From Chlamydoabsidia padenii (Eukaryota; Mucoromycota; Mucoromycetes; Mucorales; Cunninghamellaceae), in contig JAIWND010000035.1 in the NCBI GenBank assembly GCA_025330725.1, forward strand, positions 62,001 to 126,000: a DNA stretch of 64,000 nucleotides, in the 5' to 3' direction. Below the pieces are notes generated by a model. The model had not been told where the DNA came from. It ran no database searches and saw only the letters and a program-made list of their open reading frames with translations. The first letter of the stretch is position 1; each line of letters opens with the position of its first letter. Both the position numbers and the translations under genes were made by a program. Positions 12,687 to 27,315 of the stretch are shown here, piece after piece.

Positions 12687-14133
12687 TTAGTTACCCAAGC
12701 CAAAGCTGTTTACTAGCGTGGTATTGATGACATTAACCCAACCTTCGGCTTGATCCTTGGCAACATCAAAGGTATATGATTTTTCGGGCTATATAGTAAT
12801 ATAAAAGAGATTAAAAGTTGGTGAGACGGGTCCATGCATTTTCTCTATTGTATGTCTTTACCGTATGTATAGAGAAGGTGGTACTACCTTTCAGTTGAGG
12901 CAGTAGTTTTCGTGTCCAATCTATTTCGCACCGTAATACACCACCCGATCCGTCCTGTTTTTGTCCTTCGTCAAAATAAAGTAGCCTCGGTTTGTCTGTT
13001 AAGATGAGGTACCGCTTTTTTGTTAATAGACCACGTCGCCGACTGACTCTTCCTGACCGGACAATGGATTCACCAGGATACAAAGGGACTATACTGAGAA
13101 AAAGTTAAAGTGATTAACATCATCATCATCATCTTCTTCTTTTTCTATTACTTACCTTGATGCATGTACTTGAGTGCTTTGGGTTGAGGATCGTATAGGA
13201 CTGGAATTATTTGTGTCACCGCCATCGACAGTAGATGCTTGCTGAACGGTGGGTAATTGTGATGATGAGTTGTTCGTTGGTGAAGAAGAGTGCGTGTGGG
13301 TATCTATATCAGATGCAGAGATTGAATTTGTCGTATTGAGAAAAGTTGGTTCAGTGAGATTGGAATTGTCAAGATGCAGGTTTGCTGCTAGATAGTGAGA
13401 TTCAAAATCCTGTCGAGTCGATATGTCCATTGTGGTAGTATTGGTGGGAGATGTGTAAGTATCAACGGTCGAAGGGATTTCCATTGTTGTAATAGTAGCT
13501 GGTATATTGCGACAATGTTGTTGTTGTTGTTGCTGCTGCTGTGGTGAAGGCTGCACCATTTCCAAATCCTCTTGTAGTTGCCCATTCCCATCAAACCAGA
13601 CCCCGAATCCATCTTCATCACCGCTGTCAAAGTCACTGCCATTCGATTGTTGCTGTGCCTGTTGCAGTTTCAAATCCTCCATATATTGTTGAGCTTTTTC
13701 TGGTGCTGGCTGTTGGAATACTTGATCAAAATCGGTGCCTTGGAAGAAGGGATGTGCCTTGATAGAATCTACACCACCTCGAGCATCAGAGCCAAGTCGC
13801 TGTTCAGGGTCCAAAACCAAGAGTTGCTGCACCAGATCTTTGGCTACTTGAGGAAAGTCATCAGGGAATTCGTAATTCAGATTTTTGATTTTTTGGAAGA
13901 TGAGATAATCAGTGGCGGCCTTGAAGGGAGATCGACCAGATAGCATTTGGAAGATGACACAGCCAAAAGCCCACCAATCGGCTCTAATAAAGTAAAAGGG
14001 GAAGGGATGAGTTGGTATTTACGCATAACGTATCGACATCATTTGACAACTTACTCTTTATGAATCGGATCGCTTCGCAGTAATTCAGGACAGACAAATT
14101 CCGCTGTACCTACAAACGACCTGGCACCTAACG

Positions 14134-14176
<43 letters not shown>

Positions 14177-15221
14177 TAGTTAGATCATGATCAGTATCCC
14201 TCCCTCTCCCCATTTCTTTTTAATGATAATTACCTGACCCCTGATTAACAGTATTTTCAGAGAGTAGCTTGGCCGACCCAAAGTCTGCGATCTTGATATG
14301 CATTTGATCATCTAAAAGAATACTATTAATGATGTAAAGATCTAGATTCAGTATATAATTGTAGTCACTGGGGGTGAGCTATTTACTTTTCCGGTTTGAC
14401 ATCTCTAAAAAAACATTCCATCCAATCCAAAAGTAGTTGGTTAAAGTGTTGTGGTGTACAATCATTGATCAAGATCATTACTTACCTATGTACTACATCC
14501 GTGCTATGAATATGTTCCAATGCCACCAAGATTTCGGACGCATAATATCGAGTCGTTTCAATGTCAAGAGGCGCCATCTAAACTCCATTCAAAATCAAAA
14601 AGCAGTTAGATAAGAAGCAATGGATCATGACTATTGAGTTACCTTTTTGATAAAAGTATAGAGTTCTCCATGGGGAGCCAAATCAAGCACATAATCTACC
14701 AAAAAAAAAAAAAAAAAAGTCAATGTTACATCTAACCTCCACCATATTCCTATACTTACATAAACTTCGATTGTCCGTAAAAGTCCAATACAGTTTGACA
14801 ACCCCAGGGTGATTCATACGACTGATTGCATCCCGTTCAATCATGACATATTTGACCTTATCATTTTTCACAATGTGAGCTTTGTCGAGTTTCTTGATAG
14901 CATATTGTTTGTTTGTTGCCTTGTCACGAGCCATCAGGACCTACGATATGATATAAAAGGAGGCGATTAGTAAATCAAGCAATATATATATACATTCAAC
15001 ATATAATTAAGCAGTTCAATTCAAATAACTTTTACCGTAGAATAGCTTCCTTCCCCTAAAAGTTCCCCATAGTCGAAATCCGATACCGTTCGTCGCTGAT
15101 GATGGAGTGGGTGAGAAGGATCGTTAACATTAGTAACAGATGTGGATGTCGGTTGTTGCTGTTGTTGTTCAGGATTCCCTACATTATCAGGTGGATGTTG
15201 TTCTGCTACTGGTGTGGTCAT
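12687..15221 (-). CDS. PDK1: 3-phosphoinositide-dependent protein kinase 1 (PDK1/Pkh type)
   Basis: AGC-family master kinase that phosphorylates activation loops of other AGC kinases at the plasma membrane. Ten exons: 15221-15036, 14940-14760, 14695-14643, 14577-14486, 14404-14387, 14322-14234, 14127-14055, 13983-13156, 13093-12862, 12788-12687; 617 residues. Visible features: glycine loop GEGSYSTV (about 55-62), VAIK-type lysine K78, HRD aspartate D172, DFG aspartate D190, activation loop RSFVGTAEFV with S210 matching the autophosphorylated serine, and DWWAFG. A Gln/Ser/Thr-rich linker follows, then a C-terminal PH domain from about residue 515 (SGRVSRRRGLLTKKRYLILT). Exon 5 is only 18 nt and encodes the catalytic loop. 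The N-terminus is Gln-rich. Confidence 0.95.
14143..14172. repeat. A-rich homopolymer in PDK1 intron
   Basis: About 30 A on the plus strand (T on the coding strand) in the intron between exons 6 and 7. Confidence 0.85.
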
Positions 15222-15320
15222 GGATAATATAAATAAACCAATTAGTTGAAGAGAGAAGAAAAAAAAGGAGTTTTTTAAAAAATATAATCACCCCCAACAC
15301 TATTTATAAGCGAAGTACAT

Positions 15321-15333
15321 TTCAAATACCGCC
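15321..15333 (+). promoter_or_regulatory. Recurrent motif copy upstream of PDK1
   Basis: TTCAAATACCGCC, one base different from the core motif, 100 bases upstream of the PDK1 start codon. Confidence 0.5.
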
Positions 15334-15418
15334 AACGCAAAAAAGGGACGTGCAGCATGTATTAAAAAAAAAAAAGGTTTATTATACAAGGCAAGATAAC
15401 GATCAATACAAATCTATT

Positions 15419-16383
15419 CTAACTATTTCCACCTAGTAAAGCATCTACCTCGTCTAATCGCACAGGAACCATGGGTTTACCAAACAATTTTTCAAAGCTT
15501 TGCACCAACACTGGCACCGTGTCAGATACCGAGACCTGACGATCCAATTGTTCACTAAGTGAGGTCACCTCCTTATCCGGAAGACCACAAGGTACGATTT
15601 GTTTATACCAATTTAGATCCACATCACAATTCAAGGCCAACCCATGGCTACTGACATATCGTTGCAGATGCACCCCAAGAGCAGCGATCTTGTGGTCCTG
15701 CCCCACCCAGACACCCGTATTTTCTGTCGTATTAGCGTTGATACCAAATGCTGCACAAGTATCGATAATGGTTTTTTCCAAACGAGAGACATAACACCGA
15801 ACAGATAACTAGAAGAAGAAGAAAAAAGTTCGAATTCGATTGATTCAAGGAAGTAGGTCATTTTACCTTGTAGTCACGGACATCTAATATGGGATAGGCT
15901 ATCAATTGCCCAGGTCCATGGAAGGTCACTTGTCCCCCACGCATTGCCTACATTAATAAAACATCCAAAAGTAGGTTGGTAAACATCCAACGATTTCAAT
16001 TCCTTGGTACTTACTTCTACATAATCAGCACCTAGAGCCTTCAATCGTTTTTCTTCGTCAACTTGGCCTCGTATCCTTCGTCCTGCTGTAAAGGTGGGAG
16101 TATGCTGTAACATCAAGACAATATCCAGAGGTTCATCCTTATGATTTGACAATGAGGGATCGGTTTTGATTTCCTTGTTAATGTCAAGACGCCGTTGAAC
16201 CAAGACTTGTTGTAGTTGCATACCGAGATCATAGGATACAGGTTGAGGAATGTTGATATAACCTATAGGTCCAGATCGTAGAGGTTGAGTTGAAGAAGCT
16301 GCACAGGATGTTGAAATTACAGAAGTTGTCATCCATCTACGAGATACTGTCGAAGATAGGTGTAGTAATAAACGTGTTGTCAT
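15419..16383 (-). CDS. LIP2: Mitochondrial octanoyl (lipoyl) transferase
   Basis: LipB/LIP2 family enzyme that moves octanoyl groups from acyl-carrier protein to lipoyl domains, the first step of mitochondrial protein lipoylation. Three exons: 16383-16015, 15947-15867, 15808-15419; 279 residues. The N-terminus is rich in Arg, Ser and hydroxylated residues without acids, as in a mitochondrial presequence (MTTRLLLHLSSTVSRRW). Family signatures are RGGQVTFHGPGQLIAYP, KIAALGVHLQR with the catalytic lysine, HGLALNCDVDL and IVPCGL with the catalytic cysteine. A second in-frame ATG lies 17 codons in; the first is kept because it gives the fuller presequence. Confidence 0.95.
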
Positions 16384-16454
16384 ATTGAGTGTTACAAGAA
16401 GAAGAAGAAGAAAAGACAAGTTTATTATATTTTTCCTTTTTGACCGCTGAATGA

Positions 16455-16464
16455 GCGGCGTTTA
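16455..16464 (+). promoter_or_regulatory. Weak motif variant upstream of LIP2
   Basis: GCGGCGTTTA, matching the GCGGCGTTT half seen at 24306 and 52898, about 70 bases upstream of the LIP2 start codon. Confidence 0.3.
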
Positions 16465-16624
16465 TAATATGTATAAAATATGGGAAGGAAGAGATGGGGG
16501 TTGGGTAAGAGGGGCAAAGTATATACAATCCGAATAAAGTAAAAATTGGTAGTAAAAGTAAAAAGTCAAAATAACACCAACAAAGACATGCCCTAGAATA
16601 AAACCATAATCAATTATATACTAG

Positions 16625-18579
16625 TCAAGATAAACCTTTTTGCCTTTTTGATTCTTGATTTCTTCCTTCGTCGCCTTGGTCTTGTTCTTCATGCATTGGC
16701 CGCTTTAGTGATTCACTAGAATAGAAACAATGTGAGTTAGTAGACTAATAAAAGTCGGTCCGTTTTTTCTTACCTTCCCATTTTCGCTAGTGGTGATGGC
16801 TTGTAATCCCGTGGAGGTGGTGGCCAGTGGAAGGTGTTGCCAACAGTAGGTGTTGCCGAAAAGTTGAGCGGACTTGGTAGTTCACTTTGCTGGAAAAAGT
16901 CGGGATAAAATGAGGATGGACTAGGTAAATTTTGAGCAAATTGTGAAGGAAGTGCCGAGGGAGGTCCAGCTGAAGGAGGCCCAGGTTCATTATTTCCTCC
17001 AGATACCCCAACCGTTGTTGTTGTCGTTGTTGTTGTTGTTGCTGTTGCCATGGATTGTGATGTCGATGTTTCTGTTTTCATTGCTTTCGATGTTGATATC
17101 TCCAATTTTGTGGTTTCTTCTTCTGTGTGAGTCGAATGTAATGATGAGGATGATACTGTGCGTTTGTGTTGTTGTCCATCATGTTGAGGTGGTGATGATG
17201 TTTCAGGAATCTGAACACGAAGCTTGGGCGGTTTTCTTGCTGGGCTGCTTGTAGGAGAAGAACCAGGGGTCATCGAGGATATCATGGGAGCCGGATATGG
17301 AGAATGTGCTGAGAGTTGTCGAGAGTGAGCACCAGGAGATCCATGTTGTGAATGATCATGATGTGGTGGAGGCGATTGAGAATAAGTGGCCTGTAATGGT
17401 GTCTGTGTTGGTAGTTGATGATGGTGATGATGAGGTTGATGATGAGGATAGTTCATACCTGGTGGTCCATTCACTACATGTGGTCCCTATATAAAAGATA
17501 TGATTACTACTACATCAGTGTCCATACCCAAAAGTTACTATTTTTAAAACTTACATGCATCATATACATTTGTTGCGATGAACCAGGAGGAGGAGGGGGA
17601 GGAGGTGGAGGAGGAGTATGGTGAAGATGCTGAGGATGGTGAGGATGAGATTGATGTTGTTGTTGTTGTTGTTGCTGCGGTGGCATTGAATAAACATCAT
17701 AGCCAGAAGAAGGCATACCAGGATGATGAGGATGGTGCTGTTGTGGTTGCTGTATATGAGAAGTATGTTGGATTGGTTGAGGAGGCATAGTATACCGTAT
17801 TTGACTAGATTGTTGATAATAAACAGGTGCTTGATGAGTGATCCCTGAAGAGTGACTGTATAGAGGATTCACTATATGAGGTGGTTGCGGTGGTGAAGGT
17901 GTAACTGTTGCTGTCGCCTGAGAAATAGATGATGGTATTGATCCTGTCACATGTTGCAAATGTTGTTGATCCTGCTGTTGTTGTATATGAGATGATTGCT
18001 TCATAGGTTGTCGAGATGTTGAAGGTGCCTGATTTTCCATATGATCTTGTTGATGATGGTCTTCTAATCCTCCATCTTCATCATCCATCTTGTTATCGTC
18101 CATATCAGATGCGTTTATAAACTATAGATATACAAATAATGTTTAGTTACCATGTCATGTCAACCCCCTTGCCTTGGTTTGATAAACCATATTCATACAT
18201 CTTGATTCGATTTGCTTTCGTGTGGTTCACTATACTATATAAAAAAGGAGAGAGGATTAGTAAATATATTGTAGTTCAGGTTTTCCATTATAACTTACTT
18301 CGGTATACTTCATCAGTATCTTATCCATTTCAGTACTGGCGTATTGTACGAGTTTTCCATTGTTGTTGAATATGATTAAAGCAACTTCGCAATCACACAA
18401 GACACTAAGTTCATACGCCTTCTTCATCAAGCCATGTTTCCGTTTTAAAAAGGTCACCTACAAAAATTAAATAAAAACAACACATCATTAGTATTTAACA
18501 TAGATAAACAGTTGAAAAAATGTACCTGTCTATTGCGATCATCTTCGATAGTTTGAATCTTGATCTTTTTTCGTCCCAT
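16625..18579 (-). CDS. MEF2-type MADS-box transcription factor
   Basis: Sequence-specific nuclear factor of the MEF2/Rlm1 class, which in fungi acts downstream of cell-integrity MAP kinase. Six exons: 18579-18526, 18457-18299, 18234-18199, 18121-17555, 17486-16774, 16715-16625; 539 residues. The MADS box occupies residues 1-60, beginning [18 protein letters not shown] and continuing [18 protein letters not shown]; the K at position 4 and IEDDRNRQ mark the MEF2 rather than SRF class. A MEF2 extension ([12 protein letters not shown]) follows at about 68-80. The remainder is low-complexity, with Gln, His and Pro runs. The short C-terminal exon is basic (ESLKRP, SKRQK). The MAP-kinase link is family inference. 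Confidence 0.93.
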
Positions 18580-19310
18580 AGTAAAGAAACAATTCAATCA
18601 ATAAAAAAAGAAAGTGATATCTATGAATATCAAACAAAGATTGGTTAGTTCAATTCGACCCCCCCCTCTCTATATCGTGACCTATTCCTTTTAATATAAA
18701 GTACTTTTTATGTCAGAGAGTCTAATCTGATAAGAACTTACCTTTTACTTTTTTTGTGGATTGAGTTGGAAACAACAAAGGAAAAGAAAAAGAAGAGAAT
18801 AGACAAAAAAAAAAAAAAAAAAAAAAAAGATACCTATAGTATTCAACTCCGACGAAACAGTCAATGACCTGAGCAGCTTTAAAAAACCAAGCCAATGAAA
18901 ATGAGCCATTTTCCTCAAAAGGAACTCGGTATACATTGACCATTTCAAAAGGGCTATAATGAGAGTCGACACAAAGAAAATAAACCATGTAGAAGTCAAG
19001 TCAAGACTTTTTACAAAGAAGTACCGTTGAACAATGAAAGTTTCAGGGGTAAATATCGGGGTTTCAATATTACGAAGGGGCATCCAGCAATTTCTATTTT
19101 CTGCCACGGTTAGTCAAAAAAACCTCAGGATGGAGACTACATATAAAATTGATGGTCAACAAAACTATATAACCCAATGATCAGTCTTAGATCACAAAAC
19201 TTCCTGTTTTATGTCCATGTCTGGTTCAAATATAGTTTTATTATTATTTGTCATTAAAATACCGTACAACGATCTATATATTAATCCTGTCCTGTCCTAG
19301 TCTAATCTAT
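18580..19310. other. Intergenic region MADS / PEX1
   Basis: Upstream region of the MADS gene and downstream of PEX1. Contains an A run (about 18807-18828) and a motif variant, ATCGGGGTTTCAAT, at 19055-19068. No gene is supported. Confidence 0.5.
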
Positions 19311-23812
<4,502 letters not shown>

Positions 23813-23897
23813 GAATAAAAGATTGAGAATGAAGAAAAGAAGAGGAGGAGAAAAAAAAAAAAAAAAAAGCTGACATTCTCGCTTTGTCAACGCTAAA

Positions 23898-23910
23898 GTC
23901 GGCGTTTGAA
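23898..23910 (+). promoter_or_regulatory. Recurrent motif variant upstream of PEX1
   Basis: GTCGGCGTTTGAA, about 86 bases upstream of the PEX1 start codon, reading in the G-rich orientation on the plus strand. Confidence 0.45.
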
Positions 23911-24827
23911 TACCCCCCCCCCACAAAATTCATCTGTGTTTCCCCCAGGCACAAATCAGGTGTCACCTTTTGACAGGCCACACAAATTAAAGAAAAGTAA
24001 AGATGTTAAAAGAGGTAAAAGCATAATTCAATAGACTTCTCTACCTATATTGACAGCGTTCACATATATTAAATGATCCTATATCACCGAGTGTGCTACT
24101 GATGATTTTCAGTTTGAAGGCAGTGACATGTGATTACTCAGGGACCAAGAAGAAGACAGTAAAGATCGTTTTAAATGAATAAAGGATACTTATACTGGTA
24201 CATGATAAAACACCACAAGTAAATTCCCCCCCCCAAAAAAAAGTGGAGATACATGGGCAGACGGATGTATGATGAGTAAAATAAAATAAAAAGTGGATGT
24301 CTAATGGCGGCGTTTCAAATAAACTTTATTCATTACGAGCATGAAAAAAGCCAAATAGAGCAAAAAACCAGCTTACATGGATATCTTGTGCATTTGATCC
24401 AAGAGGTGCTTCTGTAAACTAGGATTATGACACCTTTTCAGATGTTGCAATTACTGAACAGTGCGCTGTAATAGAGTGGCCTTGCTCATCTTTTTGTTTA
24501 TGCACCCAGGCAAATACTGGTAGAGTTCTTGAAATACATTAAATATGTGTGCCTGTCGTCTTTATTCGCTCTGGATTTGAGTCTGGCGCCGTGACTCCAA
24601 AAATGTCCCTTGATCGCTTTTTTTGAACTTGTACTCTGATAAAAAGGAGTTAAACAAGGCATTTTCTTTGTTAAAATTTTCCATGAATGGTGGTACTTGA
24701 GGATAAAGTGGAGCAAGTGGATATTGGTGGTGAGTTGGGCGAATCGAATAGAATGGGAAGGAAACCTAATTCGAATGTTAATGCAATGTAGAAAGGTTTA
24801 AGCCCCGACATCGCACTTTTTAAATTT

Positions 24828-24839
24828 TCAAATCCCGGT
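24828..24839 (+). promoter_or_regulatory. Recurrent motif copy, intergenic
   Basis: TTCAAATCCCGG in a gene-free stretch, about 1 kb from the nearest start codon (PEX1). Confidence 0.3.
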
Positions 24840-25444
24840 TCATCCTTTACTGCTTTGTCATTCTGGCAAGAAAGGATGATTCCAAATCCATTCAATTGTT
24901 CAAATTGATGTGATTAGTATACATAGTGAAGCCATTCAAGTTAGTATCAGTATTCATTATGTTACTGGCGTGAGGGAAGGAATGGAAAGGGTTTGTGTGC
25001 TAGTAAACAGAAGGGGGGCATCACCCTTATTTCAACTCCTCTTAGTCGGTACAGCTTGCAATAATAGAAGGTATGTTGTAAAAGTTCATGGTGCCATCTA
25101 CCATCATAATCATCAATGTGGAGAGTATAATTATAATGGAAGTAAGTTAATGCATACCTGCCAGAGTTCACAAAAAGAAGTTTTTAAACCGCGACCATCG
25201 CCATCGTACACCTCCATAACCCCTCCAACAATCAAACTCTTTGTATTAAACCGAGTAAGAGATATAAAAGGAAGATTTTGAAGCATGCGAATCATTAGTA
25301 GAATATGAGACAATATCACAACATTTATAGTCTGTTGTTTTCAACCCCAAGTTTTTATTTTTATTAATAGTTGGTCAAAAGAAAAAAGAAGGTAAAGATA
25401 TAAACTATGTCCAAAGGGGGGAAGGGAGATAGGGGCAAAGTAGT

Positions 25445-26906
25445 CTATTGTAATAATTGAGCCGAGCTTTGATGTGCTTCAATACCAGCTTGTCCAGTGC
25501 AATAAGAGTTCTTCATAAATGAGCGACAACATTGATAACCCCATTTTCCGTCGGCCCAGTAAGATCCCCACACCGATTGATGATTGTTAATAAAGACTAT
25601 ATAAAAAAAAAAAAAAAAAAAAGTAATTAGTTAACCAGTCAACCACTTTTCTTCTTTTTCCTCTTCTTCTTCTACTTACCATTTTCTTCGTATTTGGATC
25701 TTGCTTGTGCCTTTTCTTGACCTTTGATAACCCGACCTGTCCTTGAGTATTCCACATAGTTTTCCGATTGTGCCAGTAAGAGCTCCTTTGGTAAAGATTC
25801 CAAATGTTCTGCACCACCGTATTTTTCCAATATACCCTTTTGAGTCGAATCACGTACACTATCCTTCTTGGCTTCATAATCCTTGTGTAGCAAAGCAATT
25901 TGAGTAGGATTTGCTTGTAAATGGACTTGACTACCACGATCACCTGCCTGCCAAGCAAACATTTGGACCTTGGCCATTTCAGGAGCATCACCAGAGTAAC
26001 GAGTAAAATTGTCACCGGCAAAACTAACTTGATCTTCAGGTTTGTCTTTCAAAGGATTATCACGCATGGATCTGGTCTTGGGATCATAAAAGGCCGATTC
26101 CGTGTCCAAGTTGAGCAAGTATTTGGCAGTGTCTTCACGGATACGGAGATTTCGAATGGTCGTTCTTGTCTTTTGATTTACACGTTGTCCAGGCATATCG
26201 GCTTCATCAGCATACTTGTCATCGTCGTCATCGTCGTCATCGTAATCTTTACCACCAGTGATACCAATATCTGTAGGTCCTTCCTTGTCCAGTTCACTTG
26301 CCTTGGCTAATCGTCGTGCTTCTTCCACCTTGTTGTATTCTTCAATAACTTGGTCGTGTTCCTTGGGATCATAGCCATTCCATCGATCTCGTTTTTCATC
26401 CCAGTCCAAATCAGCTTCTTGTACGATTTCATCAGCTTGAATGTTCTTGCCTGTCCATTTAGCACCTTTCTTTCTTGGTCGTTCTACACAGTCTCGAGTT
26501 TTATGACTAATCGCACCACAGTTTTCACAAGCACCTTTTCGATATTTGGTAGCAGCTGGTCCCTAATCAAACAAAAAATAACAAGTGTATGTAAATAAAC
26601 AATCCTATCTTGTTTGTTATTGACTTGACTTACCACTCGTTTTCCTCTTGCATACCAGTAATTGTCATCAGCACCAAACTTGGGCCCTTTACGCTTTTCA
26701 GGAGCCCGTTGATGTTTTAAAGATACTTTGCCAGTGTCCACATACCAAGGTGCATTTAACATAAACTGAGGTGTGTGAGGATTGATTTCGTTGCCTTCGT
26801 CATCAATAGCTGCTGGTGCTGTTCCTGCTTTTCGTGCAGCATCAAGATCTTTTTGTCGTCGGTATTCTTCTTTAGTCAGTCGATTCGTTTGTGCAGACGA
26901 GGACAT
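25445..26906 (-). CDS. SLU7: Pre-mRNA splicing factor SLU7
   Basis: Second-step splicing factor that helps select the 3' splice site. Three exons: 26906-26634, 26562-25680, 25596-25445; 435 residues. Landmarks: the N-terminal segment [16 protein letters not shown], a CCHC zinc knuckle at residues 103-116 (C103, C106, H111, C116), [17 protein letters not shown], an Asp run at about 190 and [17 protein letters not shown]. The C-terminus has [14 protein letters not shown] then [10 protein letters not shown]. The last exon is separated by an intron holding about 20 A on the plus strand. The 5' flank is unusual: a retrotransposon LTR begins about 120 bases upstream of the start codon. Confidence 0.95.
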
Positions 26907-27007
26907 GATGGTGGATTTTGTTGTGAATGAGATAATAAAGAGAGAAAGAAAAGGGATTGAAAAAAAAAAAAAAAAAAAAATGGCGGGTAGTTGTCTAAAA
27001 AATACAA

Positions 27008-27020
27008 TTGAAATCCCGCC
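27008..27020 (+). promoter_or_regulatory. Recurrent motif copy upstream of SLU7
   Basis: TTGAAATCCCGCC, 102 bases upstream of the SLU7 start codon. The LTR retrotransposon begins 6 bases further away. Confidence 0.5.
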
Positions 27021-27026
27021 ACCCTT

Positions 27027-27161
27027 TGTAATGTTTAGGTTTTAAAGACGGAGACGGAGCGGAGTCCAAATAAGAGATGAGATATGAGTGAGAAGAAAAG
27101 ATAATGTTTATTGATATAACAAAGGATAAATATATATAGAGAAAGAGCGGAGTATATGACA
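27027..27161 (-). repeat. 3' LTR of the retrotransposon
   Basis: 135 bp, TG...CA bounded, apparently identical to the copy at 31444-31578. Because the element is on the minus strand this is the 3' LTR. Confidence 0.95.
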
Positions 27162-27315
27162 TCCCCACGTTTAAGAAGAAGACAATGGTGAGAGAAAAAA
27201 AGTATATATATAAGATCAATAAACTACGGAGTCTGCGGTAAAACCCAGTGGGAAAAAGCATGACTCCAAATGATGTAAAAAAAAATATGACAATAATATA
27301 TAATTTAATTTATAA

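Larger units (their letters stand above)
23813..25444. other. Gene-free stretch PEX1 / SLU7
   Basis: About 1.6 kb. It holds three copies or variants of the recurrent motif (23898-23910, 24306-24320, 24828-24839). Runs of A and C also occur (about 23852-23868, 24227-24241). Frames of 72-123 codons show no family features and I do not call them. Confidence 0.5.

Noticed and set aside
18722..19107. Frames of 88 and 120 codons upstream of the MADS gene
   Set aside because: Dominated by translated homopolymer; no family features.
24910..25281. 123-codon plus-strand frame between PEX1 and SLU7
   Set aside because: No recognisable domain; overlapping frames of similar length on both strands suggest chance.
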